Shown piece by piece: positions 1 through 7,860 of a DNA stretch of 64,000 nucleotides. The stretch is from contig CAVREG010000007.1 of the NCBI GenBank assembly GCA_963720075.1, positions 155,625 to 219,624 on the forward strand, in the 5' to 3' direction. The notes under the pieces are model-generated. The model was not told where the DNA came from. It saw only the letters and a program-made list of their open reading frames with translations, and made no database searches. The position numbers were made by a program, and so were the translations under genes. Positions within the stretch are counted from its first letter, which is position 1. Each line of letters begins with the position of its first letter. This DNA is from PALSA-188 sp963720075 (GTDB taxonomy: Bacteria > Acidobacteriota > Terriglobia > Terriglobales > Acidobacteriaceae).

Positions 1-2
1 GG

Positions 3-962
3 TTTCCCGGCGCGACCGAGGCGCAATTGCGCGAGGCCCACGCATACGCCTATGGCGGTTCCGCGATTCAGGACATGGGCTACTATCCCTTCGGAAAACA
101 ATTCTTCAGCAATCTCACGCATTACGTGCGCAGCGGTGACTTCATTGCCTGGCTTTTTCGCAACGCTCGCACCATGGATGAATATGCATTCGCAATCGGG
201 GCCCTATCTCACTATCTGGGAGACACGATTGGACACTCAGAGGCAATCAATCCTGCAACGGCGATCGAATTTCCGAACCTGAAACGCAAGTTTGGCCCGT
301 CCGTCACCTATGACGAAAGCCCTCACGGTCACATTCGAACTGAATTCGCATTCGACATTGACGAACTCTCCGATACCGCGTTTGCCCCTCCCGCATATTT
401 GCGATTTATCGGTCTTAAGGTTCCGCGAAAATTTCTGGAGCGGGCTTTCATGAATACTTACGGATTCGATATTCACGAACTCTTCGGTCGTGCCCGGCCT
501 GCTCTGAGGAGCTATCGCACGTCAGTGCGCAGTTTCATTCCAGCGTTCGCGGAGGCGGAGGTTGTACTGCATCGCCATCAGTTTCCTGCCAATCCGGACG
601 ACGAGGCTTACCATATTTTTGCCCAGCGCGTGGCCCAGACAAACTATGAGCGGCACTGGTCGCATACATCCCGGGGGCCCGGCATCCGGGCACATTTGCT
701 GGCAGTTCTGGTGTTCGTTATCCCGAAGATTGGCGCCGCGTCTGATCTGGCAATAAAGATTCCGAACAATGACACCGAAGAATGGTATCTGCGTAGCGTT
801 AACCACACAGTAGACGCATTTCGCGGAATTTTGCATACCATGGCCGCAGATTCCGGCGTGCCTGCCGCTGCCGCTCTCCCAAACCTCGACCTCGACACTG
901 GAAAGCACGTCAAGTTAGGAGATTATCCACTTACCGACCAAACCTACGCGGCTCTTGCTTAA
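3..962 (+). CDS. zinc-dependent phospholipase C-like protein, 5' partial
   Basis: The frame is open from the first bases, so the N-terminus lies outside the window. The first in-window start would be TTG at 27, but there is no reason to place the real start there. The visible 319 residues are rich in conserved His, Asp and Glu, including HAYAYGG near the start and SHYLGDTIGHSEAIN around residue 70. These resemble the metal ligands of the zinc-dependent phospholipase C/P1-nuclease fold. Such proteins are usually secreted, but the signal peptide would be off-window. The frame stops at TAA 960-962 in the middle of what looks like a longer C-terminal domain (next entry), so the gene is probably frameshifted. 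Family assignment is by motif recognition only; the substrate is unknown. Confidence 0.7.
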   Translation, partial: FPGATEAQLREAHAYAYGGSAIQDMGYYPFGKQFFSNLTHYVRSGDFIAWLFRNARTMDEYAFAIGALSHYLGDTIGHSEAINPATAIEFPNLKRKFGPSVTYDESPHGHIRTEFAFDIDELSDTAFAPPAYLRFIGLKVPRKFLERAFMNTYGFDIHELFGRARPALRSYRTSVRSFIPAFAEAEVVLHRHQFPANPDDEAYHIFAQRVAQTNYERHWSHTSRGPGIRAHLLAVLVFVIPKIGAASDLAIKIPNNDTEEWYLRSVNHTVDAFRGILHTMAADSGVPAAAALPNLDLDTGKHVKLGDYPLTDQTYAALA

Positions 963-1122
963 ACGTATAACTTCTAAACCTGATCGCCTTATTCCTACCG
1001 ACCTGAAGCAAAATATCATCGAATATTACGCACACCTGGGAACCGCCAGCCCTTCAGCGCAACAAATTGCGGCGCAGTTAAATGTTCTGAAGGGAATGAA
1101 GGCCGCGGACGGACTGAAGTGA
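961..1122 (+). pseudogene. frameshifted C-terminal tail of the phospholipase C-like gene
   Basis: Directly after the TAA at 960-962, the +1 frame is open for 53 codons (from AAA at 961 to TGA at 1120-1122). It encodes a charged helical tail (KRITSKPDRLIPTDLKQNII and onward) that continues naturally from ...PLTDQTYAALA. It has no start codon or ribosome site of its own. The simplest reading is a single-base indel near 960, by mutation or sequencing error. That the family extends this far is remembered, not checked. Confidence 0.5.
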
Positions 1123-1184
1123 ACATTGCGTTGAATATGTATTCCGTTAATGCAAAATAGCGTTTTCATTCTGCGGAGAACCCC

Positions 1185-2897
1185 GTGCTGAAAGAAAGCG
1201 AACCGCGGCTGCTTGGCGAGGCTGTAATTCTGGGCGTTGTCGGCGCTCTTGCCGCCCAACTCTTCACTTGGGCACTGCGAATTTGCCAACACTTCTTTTT
1301 GATATGGCTGGCGGGCTATCGCCCTCCCGCATTACCGGAACACGGCGGGGTTGTGCTGCAAGCCATAGGGCCTCACGGCCTTTGGCTAATTCCGGTGGCC
1401 ACAACTTTGGGTGGATTACTCTCCGGACTTCTGGTGTATAACTTCGCGCCCGAGGCCGAAGGTCACGGTACCGACACGGTAGTGAAAGCCTTTCACCGCG
1501 CCGGCGGGTTCATACGCGCGCGCGTCGCACCGCTGAAACTGGTGGCATCGGCAATCACCATCGGATCGGGAGGCTCCGCAGGGCGCGAGGGACCGACGGC
1601 ACTGATTGGCGCGGGGTTCGGCTCGATTTACGCCACGCTCGCGCATCGCTCGGAAGAGCAGCGGCGGATCCTGGTTCTCGCGGGTATGGCGGCGGGCCTT
1701 TCTGCGGTTTTCCGTTCGCCCATCGGGGCCGCTTTCTTCGCCATCGAAGTGCTTTACGGCAGCATGGAGTTCGAGGTTGGAGCGCTTCTTCATACCATGC
1801 TGGCCTCAATCGTCGCCTACGCGGTAAATGGCTTGTTTGTGGGCTGGCAGCCATTGTTCTACTTTCCCCGAATCGTGAACGATCTTCACGCCCTGGATTA
1901 CATCTGGTTCGGCGTGTTAGGAATCGGCGGTGGTCTTATCGCTACGCTCTTACCGGTTGCTTTCTATCGCCTGCGTGATGCTTTTCGAGCGCTTCCATTG
2001 CCTCGCGTTTTCCATCCGGCGATCGGTGGTCTGGGAGTCGGCCTGCTGGCTTTGAAATTCCCTCATATCCTGGGTGGTGGATACGGTTGGATTCAGGAAG
2101 CCATTGATGGCAAGCTGGCTCTCAAGCTGCTATTTGTTCTGATCTTCCTAAAGATCATTGCATTTACTTTGACCGTTTCTTCCGGTGGCTCCGGCGGAGT
2201 CTTTGCGCCTACTCTTTTTGTGGGAGCAATGCTGGGCGGATTTCTTGCTTCGCTCTTTCACCTGCCCGCAGCGATGTTCGTGGTGGTGGGAATGGCCGCA
2301 ACATTCGGGGCGGCCGCCCGGGTGCCAATTGCGTCTCTGATGATGGTCACCGAAATGACGGGTGGATACCAGTTGCTCGCACCGGCGGCCTTTGCCGTGC
2401 TGCTGAGCTACGTAATCGAGACGCAAATCTCAGCGCATCTGAAATACGGCAGCCTGTATGAGGCGCAGGTCTTGGGACGGGCTCAGTCTCCCTCCCGCTA
2501 TGTCGAGAGTGTTGAACTAGCGCTTAGACTTCTCGGCACTGGCCAGATTCCGCGCGCTGCCAAGGTTGGGCATTTGGATCTGGTTGCGCTTCTGGACTCT
2601 GGAATCCCGATAGACATGCCGGGCCGGAAGCAGTTGAATGTGGGGATGCTGCGACCTCAGAGCACTCTTGTTGGAAAGACCGTACAGGCTTGTTATGAAG
2701 CGGCAGGCGAAGATCGTCTCGAGATCGTCGCCCTCTTGCGAAACGGCGAGGTAATGCTTCCTACACGAGAGTCGGTTTTGCAAAAGGACGACCGGCTACT
2801 CATCATTGGTTCAAGCAACGCACGAAACCGAATCGCTGAGCATCTGTCTCCCGCCGTTGCCAGCAAAGATCAGTTGGCAGAGGCTTCAAAAGCCTGA
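1185..2897 (+). CDS. ClC-family chloride transporter/channel with C-terminal RCK_C domain
   Basis: Inner-membrane anion transporter of 570 residues starting at GTG 1185 after a GGAGA ribosome site. The ClC signature segments appear in order: GHGTDTVV (the GSGIPE region, with the central Ser replaced by His), GREGP with the gating Glu, GMAAGLSAVFRSPIG, the AIEVLY helix, and SSGGSGGVFAPTLFVGAMLG. A Tyr in SLYEAQ matches the central Tyr. The E. coli pair IIEEM reads AIEVL here, so the internal proton Glu is Val. The last ~90 residues (from about VGMLRPQSTLVGKTV) form a TrkA-C/RCK_C-like regulatory domain. The GREGP Glu argues for gated chloride transport; loss of the internal Glu leaves open whether it is a proton antiporter. 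No operon partner is evident. Confidence 0.92.
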   Translation: MLKESEPRLLGEAVILGVVGALAAQLFTWALRICQHFFLIWLAGYRPPALPEHGGVVLQAIGPHGLWLIPVATTLGGLLSGLLVYNFAPEAEGHGTDTVVKAFHRAGGFIRARVAPLKLVASAITIGSGGSAGREGPTALIGAGFGSIYATLAHRSEEQRRILVLAGMAAGLSAVFRSPIGAAFFAIEVLYGSMEFEVGALLHTMLASIVAYAVNGLFVGWQPLFYFPRIVNDLHALDYIWFGVLGIGGGLIATLLPVAFYRLRDAFRALPLPRVFHPAIGGLGVGLLALKFPHILGGGYGWIQEAIDGKLALKLLFVLIFLKIIAFTLTVSSGGSGGVFAPTLFVGAMLGGFLASLFHLPAAMFVVVGMAATFGAAARVPIASLMMVTEMTGGYQLLAPAAFAVLLSYVIETQISAHLKYGSLYEAQVLGRAQSPSRYVESVELALRLLGTGQIPRAAKVGHLDLVALLDSGIPIDMPGRKQLNVGMLRPQSTLVGKTVQACYEAAGEDRLEIVALLRNGEVMLPTRESVLQKDDRLLIIGSSNARNRIAEHLSPAVASKDQLAEASKA

Positions 2898-3024
2898 TGC
2901 CTGCAGAACCTGCCGTTTATCCCAAATCTGGCAGGGATACGTATCCCGGATGGCGCAATTTTCACGATCTGGTGTCGCCGCATTATTTCCAGTTTTACAG
3001 CTCGGAGATGCAACGCGGAGTTCG

Positions 3025-3744
3025 TTACCAAAAAAAAGGCAGCAGTCTCCAGGTTCGTCGCGAATAGTCGTCAAACTGCGGGCCGAAATGCTCTGATAAC
3101 AGTTGCTCTTCCCTTTGAATCCGATCAAGAACGAAGACGAATGAAAGAAGGAGTATAGGCAAGACGAGAATACTGGAAAATACGAGCGCCATCCCAGCTG
3201 GCATCAAAAGCAGGCTTAGATAAAGAGGATGGCGGATGTGGCCGTAGATGCCCTCCTGCACCAGACAATGGTTCGGTTGAAGTGTGACGTACGCGCTGAA
3301 ATATTGACCCAGCGAGTTCATTGCCAGTAAGCGCACCCCCGCCCCAATGCAGCAAAGGAGAAGACCCGCATCGCGCCAGCGGTCGTGCTGAAGAGTCAGC
3401 AACCCTCGACGATCGGCAAAGGGCAAGAACCAGAGAAGGAATAACGACAGAAACCACAAGATTCCGATTTCCAGGCTCTGCTTTCCAAGTGCAGATGTAC
3501 CCTTTCGGAGCGGGTGGAGTTCCAAGCCCAGAAAGGCAATGGCGAGCACTCCGGCCAGTGCAACTGAAATCAGTCCTATCCGCGCCCAGCTCGCAAAAAA
3601 TGTTGATACATCGTCGAAGCCCCAACCCAGCAGGATCAACAAAATAAACGGCAGAAATTGACCCATGACAAGGAACACGATTCTGAGCACTCGAGAACGC
3701 CCCGATTTCGCTTGGTGAAAAACATGTGATACGTTTAATTTCAC
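3025..3744 (-). CDS. isoprenylcysteine carboxyl methyltransferase-like membrane protein
   Basis: Integral membrane protein of 239 residues with about five hydrophobic segments. The C-terminal half carries the ICMT/PEMT-type signature: YGHIRHPLYLSLLLM followed by helices and a closing REEQLLSEHFGPQFDDYSRR segment, which binds S-adenosylmethionine in this superfamily. Bacterial members methylate small lipophilic or thiol substrates; the substrate here cannot be read from the sequence. It is convergent with the ClC gene (127 bp between stops) and appears monocistronic. Confidence 0.85.
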   Translation of the reverse strand: MKLNVSHVFHQAKSGRSRVLRIVFLVMGQFLPFILLILLGWGFDDVSTFFASWARIGLISVALAGVLAIAFLGLELHPLRKGTSALGKQSLEIGILWFLSLFLLWFLPFADRRGLLTLQHDRWRDAGLLLCCIGAGVRLLAMNSLGQYFSAYVTLQPNHCLVQEGIYGHIRHPLYLSLLLMPAGMALVFSSILVLPILLLSFVFVLDRIQREEQLLSEHFGPQFDDYSRRTWRLLPFFW

Positions 3745-4093
3745 GATGCCGGAGCCTGAGCGCCCTCAATCAAAAGCCGGTTTGATCCCGATTCCTCAAG
3801 GCTGTCTAACAACCCTTTTGATTCTTCCCATACGCTTGCTGTCTATACCAGCGGTTTGGTTCGCCACTAGTTTTAAAGCATACGCGCGTCGGAGTCTCGG
3901 TGACGATGCGCGGTTCTAAGTGATATTGAGCAGGCTTTCCTAAGAAATCCCCGAAACAGCCCGCATCGGCGCAGAAGCTATCGTGTGCTCTTGTCAGGGG
4001 CGAGGCGCGAAGCAATCCGACTGACGACTATGCACGCAGTGTGTTGGACAGCAACTTCGTCTGGAGTTGAAGCGCGCTCGACGGATTGGAAGT
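3745..4093. other. intergenic region, no supported gene
   Basis: About 350 bases between two minus-strand genes. Only short open frames without ribosome sites or recognisable protein features are present. It should contain the promoter of the ICMT-like gene, but I see no convincing -35/-10 pair. Confidence 0.5.
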
Positions 4094-4588
4094 TTAATCC
4101 GAGCCCACAAAGTCCCGCGGTCGAAACGCGATCAATTGAAGCTGTCTGACCAGCGCCTGGCGATCTGTCTCGCCGCCACGATATTGCCAGCCAAGCAGCC
4201 AACTCAAGGCACGCCGAACAATGGGAGCGATGAAACGGTTTCGATGCTCGTAACTTTCGATTACTCGTGTTGCTTCTTCCTCACTGAGAAAGCGATGCGA
4301 AGCAACAAAGTGGCGCGAGCCCACGGTTACTTCTTCGCCCGGCTGTGCCTCAATATTGCGAAGCCAGTCTGAATTGGGGCCGAAACCATTGACCACCACA
4401 ACTTCGGGACCCTCCTGCCGGTACTCGACCACTTCTAGTACGGTCTGACGCGGGAGGCCGGTTCGGCGACCGATGTGAGTTAACAGCAAGAAGCGCTTTG
4501 CAAGTAGCCATCCCAGGCGCCATCTATAAAGATATACGGGCGCGCGAAATAAGTACCACAATCCACTCTTTTTCCTGATCGCGGCCAT
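4094..4588 (-). CDS. DDN-like deazaflavin-dependent nitroreductase family protein
   Basis: A 164-residue protein of the DUF385/DDN split-barrel family, which includes F420-dependent nitroreductases and quinone reductases. Diagnostic features are the N-terminal amphipathic segment, LLLTHIGRRTGLPRQTVLEVV (the family's GRKSG-type strand), VVVVNGFGPNSDWLRNIEAQP, and the GSRHFVASHRFLSEEEA strand-helix. The length is typical. Whether it uses F420 or another cofactor cannot be told, and no F420 biosynthesis genes are in the window. Confidence 0.85.
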   Translation of the reverse strand: MAAIRKKSGLWYLFRAPVYLYRWRLGWLLAKRFLLLTHIGRRTGLPRQTVLEVVEYRQEGPEVVVVNGFGPNSDWLRNIEAQPGEEVTVGSRHFVASHRFLSEEEATRVIESYEHRNRFIAPIVRRALSWLLGWQYRGGETDRQALVRQLQLIAFRPRDFVGSD

Positions 4589-4764
4589 CGGGATTGCCTT
4601 GCCTTTCTACTTCCAAGCTTAAGCGCACTTCTGCCCTGTTCACTTGGATGATCGCATGGAGGGACACACGCTACTGACGCCGTACTGCTTGCCACGCCAA
4701 CGCAACCTGGCTGGGGAATTCCAATAAGGTTCGCTTCTCGTTCCTAATCCGGCCAACTTCCTCG

Positions 4765-4798
4765 AAGCCCGTTTCTGGATAGCTTCCGGATCGCCGAC
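4765..4798. repeat. copy 1 of a diverged repeat flanking the kinase gene
   Basis: The 16 bases AAGCCCGTTTCTGGAT at 4765-4780 recur exactly at 7702-7717. Both are followed by a diverged CTTCCG...GCCGAC tail. The two copies bracket the kinase-propeller gene as direct repeats, which suggests an intergenic repeat family or a trace of insertion. Confidence 0.6.
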
Positions 4799-4845
4799 AA
4801 CACACCGTAGAATTTTGTCGCATCTCTCCAACGTGCTGCGCAGGC

Positions 4846-4851
4846 TATAAT
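4846..4851 (+). promoter_or_regulatory. -10 element TATAAT of the kinase gene, suggesting a leaderless mRNA
   Basis: A perfect TATAAT ends 11 bases before the ATG at 4863, and no Shine-Dalgarno sequence lies between them. Transcription would begin at about 4858-4863, on or just before the start codon. No convincing -35 is found at 17-base spacing. Confidence 0.5.
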
Positions 4852-4862
4852 TGTGCCCTCGC

Positions 4863-7526
4863 ATGGCTCTGACCTCTGGCACAAAACTCGGTCCCTACGA
4901 AATCCAATCTCCCCTCGGCGCTGGCGGGATGGGCGAGGTGTATCGTGCGAGGGACGTCCGCCTGGATCGCAGCGTTGCGGTTAAAGTTCTGGCTTCCCAC
5001 CTTTCTTCTTCGCCGGAACTGAAGCAGCGCATGGAACGCGAGGCTCGAGCCATCTCTTCGCTGAACCATCCGCACATCTGCCATCTTTACGACATCGGCT
5101 CACAGGACGGCAATGACTATCTGGTAATGGAGTTTCTCGAAGGGGAAACTCTGGCTGAGCGGCTTCGTAAAGGAGCTTTGCCGCTGAGCGAAATTCTAAA
5201 GATTGGGATTGCCGTGGCCGAGGCGCTTGCCGTGGCGCACCGCCAGGGGATCGTACACCGGGATCTGAAGCCAGGGAACATCATGCTGACGAAGGGCGGC
5301 GCGAAGCTGATGGACTTCGGGCTGGCGAAGTCCGCGGCCGGTGGTTTGGGCTCCGCGGCATCGAGCGCGCCTCTTTTGTCGGCGGCCCGGACGATGAGCC
5401 AAGCCAGTCCCGTCTCTCCCCTCACAACAGCGGGTACGATGATCGGGACGATTCAGTACATGTCGCCGGAGCAGATTGAGGGCCAGGAGGCAGATGCCAG
5501 ATCGGACCTGTTTGCGCTGGGCGCTGTTCTTTATGAAATGGTCACCGGCGCAAGACCCTTCGAGGGCAAGAGCCAGATCAGCGTGGCGAGCGCGATTCTC
5601 GAAAAGGAACCCGAACCAATTTCTGTAGCCCAGCCACTCACGCCGCCGGCGTTCGAGCACGTGGTCACCGCATGCCTCGCTAAGAATCCCGAGGACCGCT
5701 TTCAGACCGCGCATGACATTGTGCTGCAGTTGAAGTGGATTGCTGAGAGCGGGACACCGGTTCTCAGGTCCATAGAAGAAAAGGGAAACAACCGCGCGCT
5801 ACCCGCCTGGTTGATCGCAGGCGGACTCGCCCTGATGCTGATCGCCGTCGCTCTTTGGTGGCATGGATCGAAAGGGGTAGAGCAGACGACATATTTTTCT
5901 GCGCCCCTCCCGTTCGCGGCGCGAGCTATCGCTGTGGCTCCCAATGGCCATACGGTAGCTATTGTTGGTCATCGAGAATCCGAGCAAAATAACGTGCTCT
6001 GGATCTATGAACCGGGATCGCCGGAAGCGACCAGCCTTGCCGACACGGGAGGTGCCAGCTTCCCCTTCTGGTCTCCTGACGGGCGGTCGCTGGGGTTCTT
6101 CGCAGATGGGAAACTGAAGAAGCTGAATCTGGCTGGCGGCCCAGTGCAGACACTGTGCGATGCATCCACAGGTCGCGGTGGCACTTGGAACAAGGATGGC
6201 GTTATCCTTTTTACTCCTAGCGGAACGCTGGGAGTCGGCCTCTATCGAATCTCGGCCTCAGGTGGAACGCCAACTCAGGTAACAGTTCCGGACAAAACCT
6301 TGAACGAAGACAGCAACCGCTGGCCGGTATTCCTGCCAGACGGAATCCATTATTTGTATTCCGCGATCAATCTTTCGGGACGAAGAGACCTCTATTCTAT
6401 CTATGTCGGTTCGCTGAATTCGAATCAGAAGCGGCTTGTGGTGAAAGCGAAAGGCAACGGGGCGTATGCCGCCCCGGGATACCTTCTCTTTTATCGGGAT
6501 CAAACTCTTTTCGCGCAACACTTCGACACCGGAAAATTCGAGCTTACTGGAGAACCTGTTCCCCTCCTCACGGATGTCCAATTCTTTCCGCGGATTTCTC
6601 AAGCGGTATTTGCGGCTTCCACCGCCGGGTTGCTGGTAGCTCAAAGAAATGCCGATTCCGGCGCCACTCAAGTGCTGTGGTTTGACCGTAAAGGTCAACA
6701 AATCGGAGTCGCGCTGAGCCCCGGCATCTACGGCAACATAATGCTGGCCCCGAACGGCAGAGCCGTGGCCTCAGATACAACCGATTTGGCTAGCCAAAAT
6801 ACCGACATCTGGACTTATGATCTCGAAACCGGGGGTGCGAAACGGCTGACGTTTGATCCGGCGTTGGATTCACTGCCGGTCTGGAGTCCGGATGGAAGTC
6901 GAACGGTTTTTGCGTCAAATCGTGAACTCAAGTTCGACTTGTATTTGAAGGATACTAATGGCGCGCGAGAGGAGAAGGTCATTCCGCAGGACGGTCCTGA
7001 TCGATTTCCGACCGACTGGTCGCGCGATGGGAAATATGTACTCTACGCGCGCGGCCCAGACCTGTGGTTCTTAACGTTTCCGGAACTCCGGACCACTCAG
7101 TTTCTCAAAGCAAGTTCCACTTTGAAGAGCGGCCGCTTCTCACCGGACGGCAAGTGGGTAGCGTACTCCTCCAATGAGAGTGGACGATGGGAGATTTATG
7201 TAACCTCTTTTCCCGAAGCACATGGGAAATGGCAGGTGTCGAACACCGGAGGGGATCAGCCCAGATGGCGGGGCGATGGTAAGGAACTCTTCTACCTCTC
7301 CACCGACAACAAGATTATGGCTGTTCCGGTGAAAACCGGGTCTAACTTCGACGCCGGTACGCCGACGGCGCTTTTCCAGGCCAATCCTCGTGAAATGTTT
7401 GCTACTTCCGAGCTATTTTCCTACGACGTCAGCACCGACGGGCAGAAATTCATCATCAACACGCAACTGAAAACAGAAATCACACCCATGTCTGTGGTCC
7501 TGAACTGGAGCACAAAGTTGAATTAA
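4863..7526 (+). CDS. serine/threonine protein kinase with transmembrane segment and PD40 beta-propeller
   Basis: An 887-residue membrane sensor kinase. The N-terminal Hanks-type domain (about residues 8-270) has the glycine loop GAGGMGEVY, VAVKVL lysine, catalytic HRDLKPGNIM, DFGLAK and the MSPEQ activation-segment end. One helix near residues 310-335 (LPAWLIAGGLALMLIAVALW) crosses the membrane. The extracytoplasmic part is a string of WD40-like/PD40 repeats (SPDG, WSPDGR, FSPDGKWVAY). The ATG at 4863 (MALTSGTKLGPYEIQ) is preferred over the upstream TTG at 4851, which overlaps the -10 box. This architecture is abundant in Acidobacteria; the signal sensed and the phosphorylated targets are unknown. 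Confidence 0.92.
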   Translation: MALTSGTKLGPYEIQSPLGAGGMGEVYRARDVRLDRSVAVKVLASHLSSSPELKQRMEREARAISSLNHPHICHLYDIGSQDGNDYLVMEFLEGETLAERLRKGALPLSEILKIGIAVAEALAVAHRQGIVHRDLKPGNIMLTKGGAKLMDFGLAKSAAGGLGSAASSAPLLSAARTMSQASPVSPLTTAGTMIGTIQYMSPEQIEGQEADARSDLFALGAVLYEMVTGARPFEGKSQISVASAILEKEPEPISVAQPLTPPAFEHVVTACLAKNPEDRFQTAHDIVLQLKWIAESGTPVLRSIEEKGNNRALPAWLIAGGLALMLIAVALWWHGSKGVEQTTYFSAPLPFAARAIAVAPNGHTVAIVGHRESEQNNVLWIYEPGSPEATSLADTGGASFPFWSPDGRSLGFFADGKLKKLNLAGGPVQTLCDASTGRGGTWNKDGVILFTPSGTLGVGLYRISASGGTPTQVTVPDKTLNEDSNRWPVFLPDGIHYLYSAINLSGRRDLYSIYVGSLNSNQKRLVVKAKGNGAYAAPGYLLFYRDQTLFAQHFDTGKFELTGEPVPLLTDVQFFPRISQAVFAASTAGLLVAQRNADSGATQVLWFDRKGQQIGVALSPGIYGNIMLAPNGRAVASDTTDLASQNTDIWTYDLETGGAKRLTFDPALDSLPVWSPDGSRTVFASNRELKFDLYLKDTNGAREEKVIPQDGPDRFPTDWSRDGKYVLYARGPDLWFLTFPELRTTQFLKASSTLKSGRFSPDGKWVAYSSNESGRWEIYVTSFPEAHGKWQVSNTGGDQPRWRGDGKELFYLSTDNKIMAVPVKTGSNFDAGTPTALFQANPREMFATSELFSYDVSTDGQKFIINTQLKTEITPMSVVLNWSTKLN

Positions 7527-7539
7527 TGCGCGCTGCGAA

Positions 7540-7563
7540 ACAAACCGCAGGCTGCAGGTTTGT
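7540..7563 (+). terminator. hairpin after the kinase gene, possible terminator
   Basis: Fourteen bases after the kinase stop, ACAAACC pairs with GGTTTGT and the interior GCAG pairs with CTGC, giving an almost continuous stem. No T-run follows, so a rho-independent terminator is not proven. It could stabilise the 3' end instead. Confidence 0.4.
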
Positions 7564-7650
7564 GCCCTCTGAATCGGCAAACCGTGATGTGCAGTTGGGG
7601 TGAAGGATCGCGGGCGGATTACGGGCTATCCAGAAGTTGGGGTTATTCCC

Positions 7651-7737
7651 AGTCGATTGCCCCGAAGTCGGCTTCGAGGAGATCGTAAAATGATCTCCTC
7701 TAAGCCCGTTTCTGGATGACTTCCGAGTTGCCGACTA
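7651..7737. repeat. imperfect palindromic element containing repeat copy 2
   Basis: GAGGAGATC (7676-7684) pairs perfectly with GATCTCCTC (7692-7700) across a 7-base loop. Outside this core, GTCG, CGAAGTC and GGCTT on the left match GCC, GACTTCCG and GCCGAC on the right, apart from an extra stretch containing CGTTTCTGGAT. The right arm holds the second copy of the repeat at 4765-4798. It looks like a small palindromic (MITE- or REP-like) intergenic element. Confidence 0.5.
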
Positions 7738-7860
7738 ATCGGACACTATGCCGTCGGCCCTCTGGTCTATTGGAAAAGAGGGCATCACATCCTGGAGCTT
7801 GCCGTAGGTCACTCCCGCCGAGAACCAGTCACTGTCATTTTCACCGAAGCCGCGGAGCAC

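Noticed and set aside
953..965. CTTAAAC as a programmed -1 frameshift site in the phospholipase C-like gene
   Set aside because: The downstream coding frame is +1 relative to the stop; a -1 shift gives an immediate new stop (TTA AAC GTA TAA).
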